A DNA stretch of 64,000 nt, taken from contig NC_054534.1 of NCBI RefSeq assembly GCF_017654505.1, forward strand, positions 23,607,689 to 23,671,688, read 5' to 3'. A program made the translations under genes and the position numbers. The notes under the pieces were generated by a model. The model saw only the letters and a program-made list of their open reading frames with translations, was not told where the DNA came from and did no database searches. The stretch is from Polyodon spathula (Eukaryota; Chordata; Actinopteri; Acipenseriformes; Polyodontidae). Shown here one piece after another: positions 14,240 to 48,049 of this stretch (the stretch's first letter is position 1; every line of letters starts with the position of its first letter).

Positions 14240-14505
14240 ATAATAAGAGGAGAAAGTATCCGCTCACCGTGTTTGTCAGTGTCTGTCCGTGCACCGTTTT
14301 GTTAAGTTTAGTCTGTTTTTGTTTGTCTATGTATTTTGGCGTAGAGTGCCGTGTCCTGTGTTTTTCGTGTTTGTTAAACCTTTTATTTTGTATTAAACCG
14401 GCGCCAACAGGCGTCTTCATCATTTCATTTCATCCGTCCTGTGTTTTGTGTATTGCATTACCTTTCCTGGTTCTGACGCCGCCCACTTCGGCCGTCTCTG
14501 TGACA
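13834..14505 (+). repeat. Left LTR of copy 2 (672 bp)
   Basis: Begins TGTAACAAAG and ends TGTGACA. Contains a TATATATAGATG box near 14109-14120, an (AGC)n run at about 14187-14231 and an AT-rich TATTAAACC stretch near 14390 in the position of a polyadenylation signal. The same sequence is repeated at 16743-17405. Confidence 0.95.
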
Positions 14506-14507
14506 CG

Positions 14508-14527
14508 TGGTGTCCTGCGTGGGATTT
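14508..14527 (+). promoter_or_regulatory. Candidate primer-binding site
   Basis: TGGTGTCCTGCGTGGGATTT starts two bases after the left LTR, with TGG as expected opposite a tRNA 3' CCA end. The minus-strand element at 30.6-33.1 kb has TGGTGGCAGTAGTGGGATT at the same place. I cannot name the priming tRNA. Confidence 0.6.
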
Positions 14528-14640
14528 AACAGCGCCTCCAAGCGTCAGACCAGGAGAGGTGTTTTGTCAAAAAAAAAAAAAAAAAATAACAAAAAAAAAA
14601 AAAAAACAACAAAAAAAACAAAAAAATAAAAAAAATAAAC

Positions 14641-16710
14641 ATGGAAGGCTGGGACTGGAGAGATGGCTGCCAGGACCTGGAGGAGTTCCTCGGTGGTCTG
14701 GAGGACCAGGGCTGGTGCCTTGCCTGTGGGGAGTTTGGGCACCCGGTGGTGCGCTGCCCCTACCAGGAAGGAGAGGAGGAACTGCCGCAGGAGAGGAAGG
14801 TGAGGAGGTGGCAGAGAAGGGGAAAGGGGAAGAGGAAGGCAGAGGTCCCACCGCTGTCTCCACAGCCGCACCAGTCTCCTGCAAGGGAGGAAGAGCCGCA
14901 CCAGTCCCCTGCAAGTGAGGGAGAGCCGCACCAGTCCCCTGTATCAAGGGGAGACTACACACCGCTCCCACCTCCACCACCAGGAGACTACACGCCGCTC
15001 CTACCTCCATGGGCAGGCGCAGAGCAGCAGGAGCTGCCTCTGCCTCCGCCACCTCCACCGGCAGGAGCAGAGCAGCAGGAGCTGCCTCTGCCTCCGCCAC
15101 CTCCACCGGCAGGCGCAGAGCAGCAGGAGCTGCCTCTGCCTCCGCCACCTCCACCGGCAGGGGGAGAGCAGCAGGAGCTGCCTCTGCCTCCGCCACCTCC
15201 ACCGGCAGGGGGAGAGCAGCAGGAGCTGCCTCTGCCTCCGCCACCTCCACCGGCAGGGGGAGAGCAGCAGGAGCTGCCTCTGCCTCCGCCACCTCCACCG
15301 GCAGGGGGAGAGCAGCAGGAGCTGCCTCTGCCTCCGCCACCTCCACCGGCAGCAGAGCAGCAGGAGCTGCCTCTGCCTCCGCCACCAGCAGAGGGTGAAT
15401 GCCTGCTGGGTCCCTGTCCACCAGCAGAGGGTGAATGCCTGCTGGGTCCCTGTCCACCAGCAGAGGGTGAATGCCTGCTGGTATCACTTCCCCCACCAGC
15501 AGAGGGTGAATGCCTGCTGGTATCACTTCCCCCACCAGCAGAGGGTGAATGCCTGCTGGTATCACTTCCCCCACCAGCAGAGGGTGAATGCCTGCTGGTA
15601 TCACTTCCCCCACCATCACGAGGAGAGGAGCTGGAGCTTCCTCTGCCTCCACCTCCATCAGGGGGAGAGGAGCAGGAGCTGCCTCTCCCTGCACCAGAAG
15701 GGCCAGGACTAGATGCTGGCGGTCCTCAGCAGCCCTTGCATAGGCTGCTGAGGGAAGCACGGGGAAGAACCTCCCGGCTGCAGTGGCCGAAAAGAGGGCC
15801 AACACCCGCACCCCAGCTTGTCCTGACTGCCAGCCTCGCTTCGCCCAGGGATGCCAGCCTCGCTTCGCCCAAGGATGCCAGCCTCGCTTCGCCCAAGGAT
15901 GCCAGCCTCGCTTCGCCCAAGGATGCCAGCCTCGCTTCGCCCAAGGATGCCAGCCTCGCTTCGCCCAAGGATGCCAGCCTCGCTTCGCCCAAGGATGCCA
16001 GCCTCGCTTCGCCCAAGGATGCCAGCCTCGCTTCGCCCAAGGATCGCTCTGCATCGCCTGGGGTTGCCCGCCGCTCTGCATCGCCTGGGGTTGCCCGCCG
16101 CTCTGCATCGCCTGGGGTTGCCCGCCGCTCTGCATCGCCTGGGGTTGCCCGCCGCTCTGCATCGCCTGGGGTTGCCCGCCGCTCTGCATCGCCTGGGGTT
16201 GCCCGCCGCTCCGCATCACAGCCGGAAGTACTGTGGCCGGAACCCCACGAAGGGGAGCTGCCGGCCACGAAGAAGGGGGAGGAGGTCTGGAGACCGCCAA
16301 CCCCAGCAGCAGTTTCGCTGCCGGAGGAGGGGGAGGAGGTCTGGAGACCGCCAACCCCAGCAGCAGTTTCGCTGCCGGAGGAGGGGGAGGAGGTCTGGAG
16401 ACCGCCAACCCCAGCAGCAGTTTCTCCGCCGGAGATCGTGGGGGAGGTCCGGAGACCTGCTCCCTCTGCAGTTTCTTCCCTGCAGGAAGAACGGTGGTTG
16501 AAGCCCCACCAAGGGGAGCTGCCGGCGCCGAAGGAGGGGGAAGGTCAGGAGACCACACCCCAAGCAGCCTTTCCGCTGCTAGGACTACCCTGGCAGGAGA
16601 ATGCTACCCTGCTGACAGCATTACGACCTGTGGGCCCCTGGAAGCCTCTGGTCCTGGCCAAGGACTTTGGGCGGGACTTTTGGGCTTTTAAGGGGGGAGG
16701 TGGCCATTGA
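14641..16710 (+). CDS. Zinc-knuckle, proline-rich tandem-repeat protein of LTR element (gag-like, 689 aa)
   Basis: Sole long ORF of the element, opened by an ATG in an AAACATGG context after an A-rich leader. Residues about 22-40 contain CLACGEFGHPVVRC, a C-x2-C-x4-H-x4-C zinc knuckle typical of retroelement nucleocapsid domains. A basic stretch follows (RKVRRWQRRGKGKRK), then five blocks of in-frame tandem repeats: GAEQQELPLPPPPPPA (about 8 copies, 15007-15390), PPAEGECLLVSL-type (6 copies to 15610), ASLASPKD (9 copies, 15835-16040), RSASPGVAR (6 or more, 16043-16215) and EEVWRPPTPAAVSLPEEG (3 copies, 16275-16440). Between them lies GPQQPLHRLLREARGR (15718-15766), shared with the other two elements. 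No capsid major homology region, protease or polymerase is seen. The zinc knuckle suggests RNA binding; the repeat domain has no known role. The antisense strand also stays open for over 600 codons, a side effect of the repeats. Confidence 0.75.
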   Translation: MEGWDWRDGCQDLEEFLGGLEDQGWCLACGEFGHPVVRCPYQEGEEELPQERKVRRWQRRGKGKRKAEVPPLSPQPHQSPAREEEPHQSPASEGEPHQSPVSRGDYTPLPPPPPGDYTPLLPPWAGAEQQELPLPPPPPPAGAEQQELPLPPPPPPAGAEQQELPLPPPPPPAGGEQQELPLPPPPPPAGGEQQELPLPPPPPPAGGEQQELPLPPPPPPAGGEQQELPLPPPPPPAAEQQELPLPPPPAEGECLLGPCPPAEGECLLGPCPPAEGECLLVSLPPPAEGECLLVSLPPPAEGECLLVSLPPPAEGECLLVSLPPPSRGEELELPLPPPPSGGEEQELPLPAPEGPGLDAGGPQQPLHRLLREARGRTSRLQWPKRGPTPAPQLVLTASLASPRDASLASPKDASLASPKDASLASPKDASLASPKDASLASPKDASLASPKDASLASPKDASLASPKDRSASPGVARRSASPGVARRSASPGVARRSASPGVARRSASPGVARRSASPGVARRSASQPEVLWPEPHEGELPATKKGEEVWRPPTPAAVSLPEEGEEVWRPPTPAAVSLPEEGEEVWRPPTPAAVSPPEIVGEVRRPAPSAVSSLQEERWLKPHQGELPAPKEGEGQETTPQAAFPLLGLPWQENATLLTALRPVGPWKPLVLAKDFGRDFWAFKGGGGH

Positions 16711-16742
16711 GGCCATGTGTGCTTTGCACAGGAGGGGGTATA
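16692..16742 (+). promoter_or_regulatory. Polypurine tract region of copy 2
   Basis: AAGGGGGGAGGTGG near 16691-16704 overlaps the ORF end, and AGGAGGGGGTATA directly precedes the right LTR. The whole block through ATGTGTGCTTTGCACA recurs before the terminal LTR in the other two elements, so it is probably the plus-strand primer and a conserved 3' signal. Confidence 0.65.
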
Positions 16743-17107
16743 TGTAACAAAGTGCCCGCCCCTGTGTATATTATCTGTTATGTGTTGCATGTGGTGTGTT
16801 TAAATGTTGGTGTATAGACATTGGTACACGGGATATAAACGGGTCTGTGTAACACGAGTGTTTAAAAATGTATATTTGTATTTAGGCACGAGGATTGCAC
16901 AGCACTTCACGTGCAAGTAAAATGTAGTAATATGTGAGCACGGGGAATTGCACTTTATTAATTCACGTGCTGGGATTCAAGTGAATAATTAATTGGTAAT
17001 TGAATCCCAGCACAATAGTATATATAGATGCACGTTGTCACATACTGCGGTTGGGTGTTCGGTGAGCGGAGAACGGGATTGGAGACGGAGGAAATAAGCA
17101 GCAGCAA

Positions 17108-17139
<32 letters not shown>

Positions 17140-17405
17140 ATAATAAGAGGAGAAAGTATCTGCTCACCGTGTTTGTCAGTGTCTGTCCGTGCACCGTTTT
17201 GTTAAGTTTAGTCTGTTTTTGTTTGTCTATTTATTTTGGCGTAGAGTGCCGTGTCCTGTGTTTTTCGTGTTTGTTAAACCTTTTATTTTGTATTAAACCG
17301 GCGCCAACAGGCGTCTTCATCATTTCATTTCATCCGTCCTGTGTTTTGTGTATTGCCTTACCTTTCCTGGTTCTGACGCCGCCCACTTCGGCCGTCTCTG
17401 TGACA
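16743..17405 (+). repeat. Right LTR of copy 2 (663 bp)
   Basis: Nearly identical to the left LTR. The AGC run is 9 bases shorter and contains one CAA, which accounts for the length difference. Followed by the GTCCT target duplication. Confidence 0.95.
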
Positions 17406-17410
17406 GTCCT

Positions 17411-18510
17411 TTAATAATTTGGACATAAAAGGTTTTTGCTGATCTGTCAAAACTTCCTTTGGTATCCCTACTCTTGTAAATACCTGCAGTAGCTCCTCAG
17501 TTGTTTTAGAACCTGTATTACATAATGGTATTGCCTTGGTACCACGTTACATAGTTGAGAATCATTAATATAGCATGTCCTTTCGCTGATCTGTCTAGGG
17601 ACCCCACTAAATCCATAGCTACAGGCTCAAAGGGGACATAAATGATGGGGAACGGTAGCAATGAGGCTCTGAAATGATTACTGGGGCTCGTCCACTGACA
17701 TTCAATAAAAGATGTACAAAATTGTTCAACCCCACAGCCATTAACCCTTAGCAGTCCATTTATTCAGCGCTTGTCAGGCACGTCAGCTCCAATTTATTTT
17801 CACATGCGCTGTTTATTTTAGCTCTTCATAATCATGCATACTGATAAATCCTCTCCTGATCACTCGTTTTATCACCAAACTCCTCAATAATGCAATCCAA
17901 GTCATTATTGTATTGCTATAACATCTCGCAAATGTTTGTGATATTCTTTGAGTGCTGGATGCGGAAGCAGCTGTCTTCTTTGTTTGGGTCTGTGTTATCT
18001 CTGTGGTGCAGGGGCTATGTGTATTGCTCAGAGCCTCCCCCTTTTTTTGGCTTCTCTTGGCTCCTATTGGTCTCACTCGGCCATTGAAAGGTTTTCTCAT
18101 GTTTTTCAAGACTGGAAAGGGAAAATTGTAATGTCAGACCTGGTCCGACATAGGACCTCAAAGGGTTAAAACCTTTTTAGGAGTCTGTCAGTATTTTTGT
18201 TAATACCTAAATGACCTCCAAACAAATGACAATAACTTCTCTACTTCTACTCCATCTTTCCGAACGACTCTGTACAAGAGGTCACTTTTAGAACGTAATA
18301 ATCCCCTTTGCCTTTATTTGTCCCCTATACCGGTACCCCATCTATCATCACTACTGTTCTCTTTATGTTTTCAAGAGCTTGGTCATTCACCTAATCCGTT
18401 CACCAAATCTTGTACAAGTTTAGTGGCAAGCGGTCCACATTTTTCTTGTGCTTTCCCTAATGCCATTTGTGCAGCTGAACTATGTTTAAGGTGACTCACC
18501 ATTTTTCAGC
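17411..18510 (-). pseudogene. Gmr1-like gypsy relic, integrase core (upstream part)
   Basis: Continues the relic at 12740-13828 on the far side of the LTR insertion. Minus-strand fragments include FIECQWTSPSNHF, PFEPVAMDLVGSLDRSAKGH (about 17625-17570, the conserved MDLVGP-type integrase core) and NYVT. Beyond the piggyBac-like MITE are QRGLLRSKSDLLYRVVRKDG (about 18320-18260) and, near 18470, AQMALGKAQEKCGP. Stops and frameshifts are frequent. The relic was broken first or separately by the MITE at 17745-18165 and by the LTR element at 13834-17405. Confidence 0.7.
17745..18165. mobile_element. piggyBac-like MITE with TTAA target duplication
   Basis: TTAA borders both sides (17741-17744 and 18166-18169). 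The termini are inverted: CCCTTAGCAGTCC on the left and, read from the other end, CCCTTTGAGGTCC. Length 421 bases with no transposase. A 98-codon minus-strand frame inside (18109-17816) is not recognisable. TTAA duplication and CCCTTTG-type ends are typical of piggyBac-class elements. It lies inside the gypsy integrase relic. Confidence 0.8.
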
Positions 18511-18519
18511 ATTTTGTTA

Positions 18520-19662
18520 CCACCTCCACACACACAAACAAACAGGAGAATATGCCCATGACTAAAAGGAAAGAAGGTGCAATTGAAGTGTGCTTTACAG
18601 TTGAGTTAAAAAAAATTTAAAAAATGAAAGTAACCGAAAACAATAATTTCATACAGTATATAAAAAGCGAATGCCCCCCAAAAAAACGATTTACATATAA
18701 CTCAAAAATAGCTAAAAAATAAGCACCGAAAAATGAAATTAATGAAAACCAAAGAACATAAGCCCTAATTCGACTGCATTTATATTTTAACAGTATTAGC
18801 AATAAAAAGAAAGTCTCTACAAGTTTACTGTACAAGATGTATTATTTTTTTTAAAATCCATTGATATTCGATATGGAAATTATTATCAATATCTTTCACA
18901 TTTGGAATTCTTAGGAATTTAATGAGTTATCCATAACAATTGCATCATCTTTTATCTGTTAATATACATTGTTTCTGCCTGTCTTGCCTATGATAGCTGT
19001 GCTTGAGTCATTTGGTGTGCATTTTCTTTTTCAATTAAAACAATAAATAAATGAATAAATATTTGTTTTGCATTTAACCACTGTCTTAAATATAATGTAT
19101 AATGTTAATTTTATTGCTGGAGAAATGCATAACAAGCACAAAATATGCACTTTATTAAAAAAACTGTCAATTTTGAAATATTTTTTGCATTTTCCATTTT
19201 GTAAAATATAGTGCTTAATATATCTATGTATATAACACATAACATCATTAGTTATATTAGTTAAATGTCATATTACTTTATTTAGTGTTACAGAAAATTG
19301 TCTTTACACAAATATGCAAATATCTTGAATTATAAACTGCACACACCAGAACAGAATGGATAGCAACCTTTGTGTTCCTAATACATGAACAAATGTACAG
19401 TAATGTCACAGTTTACTGTGTATTTCAGCACTCCTTACATTGCCAGTAATTAATCTAGTCTGAGGGGTTGTTTTCCAATAACACGGCTACTTGTGAATTC
19501 AGTATTATTATATCAAGTAAGGTGCAGGTGTGTCTTTCACAAAACCCTGTGAGAATTCAACTTGTTCTGAGATTCTCATGGGTATTATTAAGAAGTAATT
19601 GGGAAACAGGCCTTATAATCCATTTGAAATTAATTGCCGATCTATGGGGTAAAGTTATACAG

Positions 19663-19736
<74 letters not shown>

Positions 19737-19990
19737 ACAACTACCCCAGACACATGCATTTTGCTAAGTTTGTTCTAAGATGCTCTCACAAGGTTGGCTA
19801 GGTTAAAGTAGCTTTTGGGAAGCAACCCCCTGATTATACAAAAGCTGTATTTCACTCACACTTTCACCAATTTAGATGCTGGAAAACATTTTAACCGTGA
19901 TAATCAGGGCTAATTGGACAACAAGATATCAAAGTGCTCAAGCACCTCTTTAAGAGAACACAAATACATCATTTTGGCTATTGTCACTCA
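18520..19990. other. No recognisable gene; 3' flank of the kelch gene
   Basis: AT-rich sequence with a (TA)n tract at about 19667-19732. Several AATAAA signals read on the minus strand (for example near 19111-19116 and 19151-19156), and the kelch transcript could end at one of these, but nothing selects between them. Confidence 0.5.
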
Positions 19991-20111
19991 ACTCAGAAAT
20001 AAATGATTTGCAGAGCCAAACTCATTTATGCTCTATAATTTTACCCAAACTGATGTCTACTGGTCAGCAGTCTACAATTTCTTTGGCTCTGAATCCTGAG
20101 CTGTCTATGCT

Positions 20112-44268
<24,157 letters not shown>

Positions 44269-44275
44269 TTCCGTG

Positions 44276-44277
44276 AA

Positions 44278-44346
<69 letters not shown>
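44276..44346. repeat. Poly(A) and (TA)n tract
   Basis: A run of about 20 A followed by about 50 bases of TA, just upstream of the kelch start codon. Confidence 0.95.
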
Positions 44347-44350
<4 letters not shown>

Positions 44351-44460
44351 CATAACATACTTGCAGTTTGCCATTTTTAAGTAATATTTAATTCATTATT
44401 CATAGTTTACATTGTTCATGGATTTAGAACATTTGCTTTGAATGACAAACCAAATTAATA

Positions 44461-45515
44461 TAAGAACATAAGAACATAAGAAAGTTTACAAACGAGAGGA
44501 GGCCATTCAGCCCATCTTGCTCGTTTGGTTGTTAGTAGCTTATTGATCCCAAAATTTCATCAAGCAGCTTCTTGAAGGATCCCATGGTGTCAGCTTCAAC
44601 AACATTACTGGGGAGTTGATTCCAGACCCTCACAATTCTCTGTGTAAAAAAGTGCCTCCTATTTTCTGTTCTGAATGCCCCTTTGTCTAATCTCCATTTG
44701 TGACCCCTGGTCCTTGTTTCTTTTTTCAGGCTGAAAAAGTCCCTTGCGTCGACACTGTCAATACCTTTTAGAATTTTGAATGCTTGAATTAGGTCGCCAC
44801 GTAGTCTTCTTTGTTCAAGACTGAACAGATTCAATTCTTTTAGCCTGTCTGCATATGACATGCCTTTTAAGCCTGGAATAATTCTGGTCGCTCTTCTTTG
44901 CACTCTTTCTAGAGCAGCAATATCTTTTTTATAGCGAGGTGACCAGAACTGAACACAATATTCAAGATGAGGTCTTACAAGTGCATTGTACAGTTTTAAC
45001 ATTACTTCCCTTGATTTAAATTCAACACTTTTCACAATGTATCCGAGCATCTTGTTAGCCTTTTTTATAGCTTCCCCACATTGTCTAGATGAAGACATTT
45101 CTGAGTCAACAAAAACTCCTAGGTCTTTTTCATAGATTCCTTCTCCAATTTCAGTATCTCCCATATGATATTTATAATGTACATTTTTATTTCCTGCGTG
45201 CAGTACCTTACACTTTTTTCTATTAAATGTCATTTGCCATGTGTCTGCCCAGTTCTGAATCTTGTCTAGATCATTTTGAATGACCTTTGCTGCTGCAACA
45301 GTGTTTGCCACTCCTCACTTTTGTGTCGTCTGCAAATTTAACAAGTTTGCTTACTATACCAGAATCTAAATCATTAATGTAGATTAGGAATAGCAGAGGA
45401 CCTAATACTGATCCCTGTGGTACACCACTGGTTACCACACTCCATTCTGAGGTTTTTCCTCTAATAAGTACTTTCTGTTTTCTACATGTTCCTAGTCCTT
45501 CGCACAAAACACATT
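44461..45515 (-). mobile_element. CR1-type LINE, 3' part of ORF2 and tail
   Basis: Minus-strand frames at 45507-45271 (TSGVPQGSVLGPLLFLIYIN, then KFADDTKV with the FADD catalytic motif) and 45311-44532 (NDLDKIQNWADTWQMTFN, KDLGVFVDSEM, LVRPHLEYCVQFWSP) give the reverse transcriptase C-terminus, offset by one frameshift near 45300. The element ends in a TTCTTATGTTC-type tail on the minus strand (AAGAACAT repeats on the plus at 44462-44481). The 5' part is missing. The second frame is 259 codons without a stop, so the copy is not very old. Confidence 0.92.
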
Positions 45516-46218
45516 CACCTGTACATACCTTTCACCTGGCACTCTCAACAGCCTCTTTCAGCGCTAGTGTGCACTACAATAAACTAAACAACTACACTCT
45601 GTGATCTGTTTGCTTTGCACTTCTGTTCTACTAGCACACATGTTGCTAGGATGCATTGATACACAGACACCTTTGCTGCAGTCAATATGATGCCATTTCC
45701 GGGTTCAGGAAATAATGAGTGTGGTATATACTCTGACCCTGACCAGATCACTGGGGATAACACATAGGTCTGTACTTCAACACAATACACACCAGATTCA
45801 AGTGTGGACTGAATACAGTGCTCATCCACTTCTTGCATGCATATGTTAAGTCTTAACAAAAATGTATGCATGTCGAAGCAAGAACAGGTTGTAAAAAAAA
45901 AAATTGATACAGGGTGCCCTGGTCACAAAACCTTAAGCGACTGTTTTAAGCAATGTTTATAATGACAATTTCAACCTAAAATATAATTAATAAGCATCTG
46001 TTAACTTTTTCTTTCTAGTTAGTCTTCCTTAAGTGTTGTTTCAGCTTATTAAACCCAGGCCTCCTTTTCCTTTGAACCTTGCTTGCCATTCATTTTGTCA
46101 TTCTAGAGACATACATTCCTGCTACCATGTCTTTTTTTCTATTATATTTAAATATAAATGCAACTGACTTGAAGGGTTTTATGTTTCTATGGCATTTATC
46201 CAACCCATAATGTTTATT
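45516..46218. other. No recognisable gene
   Basis: Ordinary AT-rich sequence between the CR1 fragment and the hAT MITE. Only short chance frames. Confidence 0.5.
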
Positions 46219-46226
46219 GTTTAGAG

Positions 46227-46429
46227 CAGGGGTCTCCAACCCTGATCCTAGAGAGCCCCAAATCCTCAGGTTTTCTAGGTGTCTATGTCACCGGTGGCTA
46301 AATATCTGGAACACCTATTAATCTTGACTAATTAAGCCAATAATGAGTGCAATTAAGTAACTGAGAGCTTGGTTGACATGAATACCATAAAACCCAATAG
46401 CTCTTCAGGACCAGGGTTAGAAACCACTG
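46227..46429. mobile_element. hAT-type MITE with perfect 8-bp target duplication
   Basis: Left end CAGGGGTCTCCAACCCTG, and right end read inverted CAGTGGTTTCTAACCCTG. GTTTAGAG flanks both sides (46219-46226 and 46430-46437). Length 203 bases, non-coding. Confidence 0.92.
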
Positions 46430-47694
46430 GTTTAGAGTATGTCATGAAAGGCTGAAATGGGTGTCATTGTACTTACTCCAAAACAGGTTCAACTGTATTG
46501 TGTTTCATGCATTTGGGTGCTGATCAGTACACATATTTTAAAGTGACAATAGGGCTGCAGCACTGCAAAAGGTTTAATTCTGATTGGTGTTCATTTCTTT
46601 TGTTGTTAGCGTGTATACTGAACACATGCATTGTTCCATCATACAATGTATCATGTGTTAAGAAATTGTACAACATAAAATCTTGCTTCAGTCTTGGAAT
46701 ATGCATTTACAGTTCTCTTTATCCTCAGTTGGTATATAAATTTAAGAATGTTAACAAAAATCACTTGACTTTAGAATTTGTAGATTTTTTTTTTTTTTTT
46801 TTTTTATCAAGCAACTTTACAGTTTGAACCTGCACAGTGTTTTGCTGTTGCAATGCCCCTAGGTGAAATGACAAAACTCCAGTTCTCAGTTTCCTAGGTA
46901 ATATTCTCTCTCATTGTCACATTGTGTTACTAGCTGCAAAGTATGTCAGTAGGGAAAGCAACTGGTTGGTTATTGAAAGAGAAAATGACTACTTTACTGT
47001 CCAGTTGAAATGACCAACTAAACCGCAAGACACCTGAGAATAGGGCTTGTAAACAGCGACTTAACCTTGTGTTACACAAAAAATATCTTTACCAAAAACA
47101 TGTCTTTTCAAAACTGGACAGACCTACACAATGTGGAAGGACACAACAGGTAAGATTTACAGAATTATTTTGTTACAAAAATCCTCTTTGGGCTGCCACT
47201 TTACATACATACAACCATTTGATTGGAAGCAAATCATCTGACATACTGTATTGTAATGAGAGAGTGTGTATTCATGCCCTGCAATGATATTCTACTACCA
47301 CATGAAGTTCCCTTGCTCAGTTCTCAACAGAGCTATTCCATGGCCATGTCTATTGTATTCTTTAGCGTCAAACTCAATGAACCATGGTTTAGATTACACT
47401 GTTCTATCAAGACTTTCAGTCATAGGTATTTTCGCACCTCTTTACATTTTTACAGAACCACACAGTCAATTTATTAATGTAAACAGCCCTTTTTTCCCCA
47501 GTCATAATTATGGTGTTTTTTTTATAGTAGGATAGAAAGAAACCACAGTTTACAGAAGTAACGTTGAACAGATATTATAGTTGAGGTTAAGGTGTTCTCC
47601 CTCCAGTTACTCCTTATTGCTTAATTTAATTAAAAGATTAAAGACCCTACTAGACCACTATTCCTTCAATGATCTCAAAGGAATGCCTGCTTTG

Positions 47695-47971
47695 TTTTAT
47701 GCCGCTTGATGAATAACGTCACTCACTACCCGAGTGACGCTTTTTCCGGTTGTGTCAAAGGCGTCGGCAGGAAGAGAGTGCACTGTATGTTTAGCTGAGA
47801 AGAGAGAGAGAGAGAGGAATCCATAACGCGGAGTATTGTTGCACTCTCTGCTCAGCTGTTACAGTACAAAGTCTAAACAGTCAACAATAATAAGACAACC
47901 TGGAAGAAGCGGATATACCCCCGATATCGACGCAACATGGATTTTATATAATTCCGGAAAGATGTGACGAA
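47695..47971 (+). promoter_or_regulatory. MFSD14 promoter and 5' leader
   Basis: A CpG-containing block directly upstream of the start codon, in an otherwise CpG-poor region. A CRE-like TAACGTCAC is at 47714-47722, a second GAGTGACGC at 47732-47740, and an ETS-type TTCCGG at 47744-47749. No TATA box at the expected place. The leader contains two short upstream reading frames: ATG at 47937 (five codons with stop) and ATG TGA at 47962-47967. Confidence 0.55.
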
Positions 47972-48049
47972 ATGAATAAAGAGAAAAACAAGAAACAGAC
48001 CGACCGCATCATGTTGGTCAAAAAGATAATAATGAAAGATGGGACCACG
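47972..48049 (+). CDS. MFSD14 (HIAT1-like) transporter, exon 1
   Basis: Encodes MNKEKNKKQTDRIMLVKKI and ends DGTT, 26 codons in phase 0 before ACG/GTAAGT. The basic start followed by RIMLVKKIIMKDG resembles MFSD14A N-termini. MFSD14 proteins are 12-helix major-facilitator membrane proteins of uncertain substrate, reported at the ER/Golgi. This start was chosen because the preceding ATG codons open only minimal frames and the frame joins exon 2 correctly. Confidence 0.85.

Larger units (their letters stand above)
13834..17405 (+). mobile_element. Complete young non-autonomous LTR retroelement (copy 2)
   Basis: Two direct LTRs (13834-14505 and 16743-17405) flank a 2.24-kb internal region. A perfect 5-bp target duplication (GTCCT) borders the element. 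The internal region has a primer-binding-site candidate two bases after the left LTR, an A-rich leader, one 689-codon ORF and a purine-rich stretch before the right LTR. There is no protease, reverse transcriptase, RNase H or integrase, so enzymes must come from another element. By eye the LTRs differ at about five substitutions plus a 9-base change in their AGC repeat, which suggests recent insertion. It interrupts the integrase of an older Gmr1-like relic. Confidence 0.93.

Noticed and set aside
14567..16558. 663-codon minus-strand frame in copy 2
   Set aside because: Kept open by repeat units that are multiples of three. LTR orientation, zinc knuckle and purine tract all point to the plus strand.
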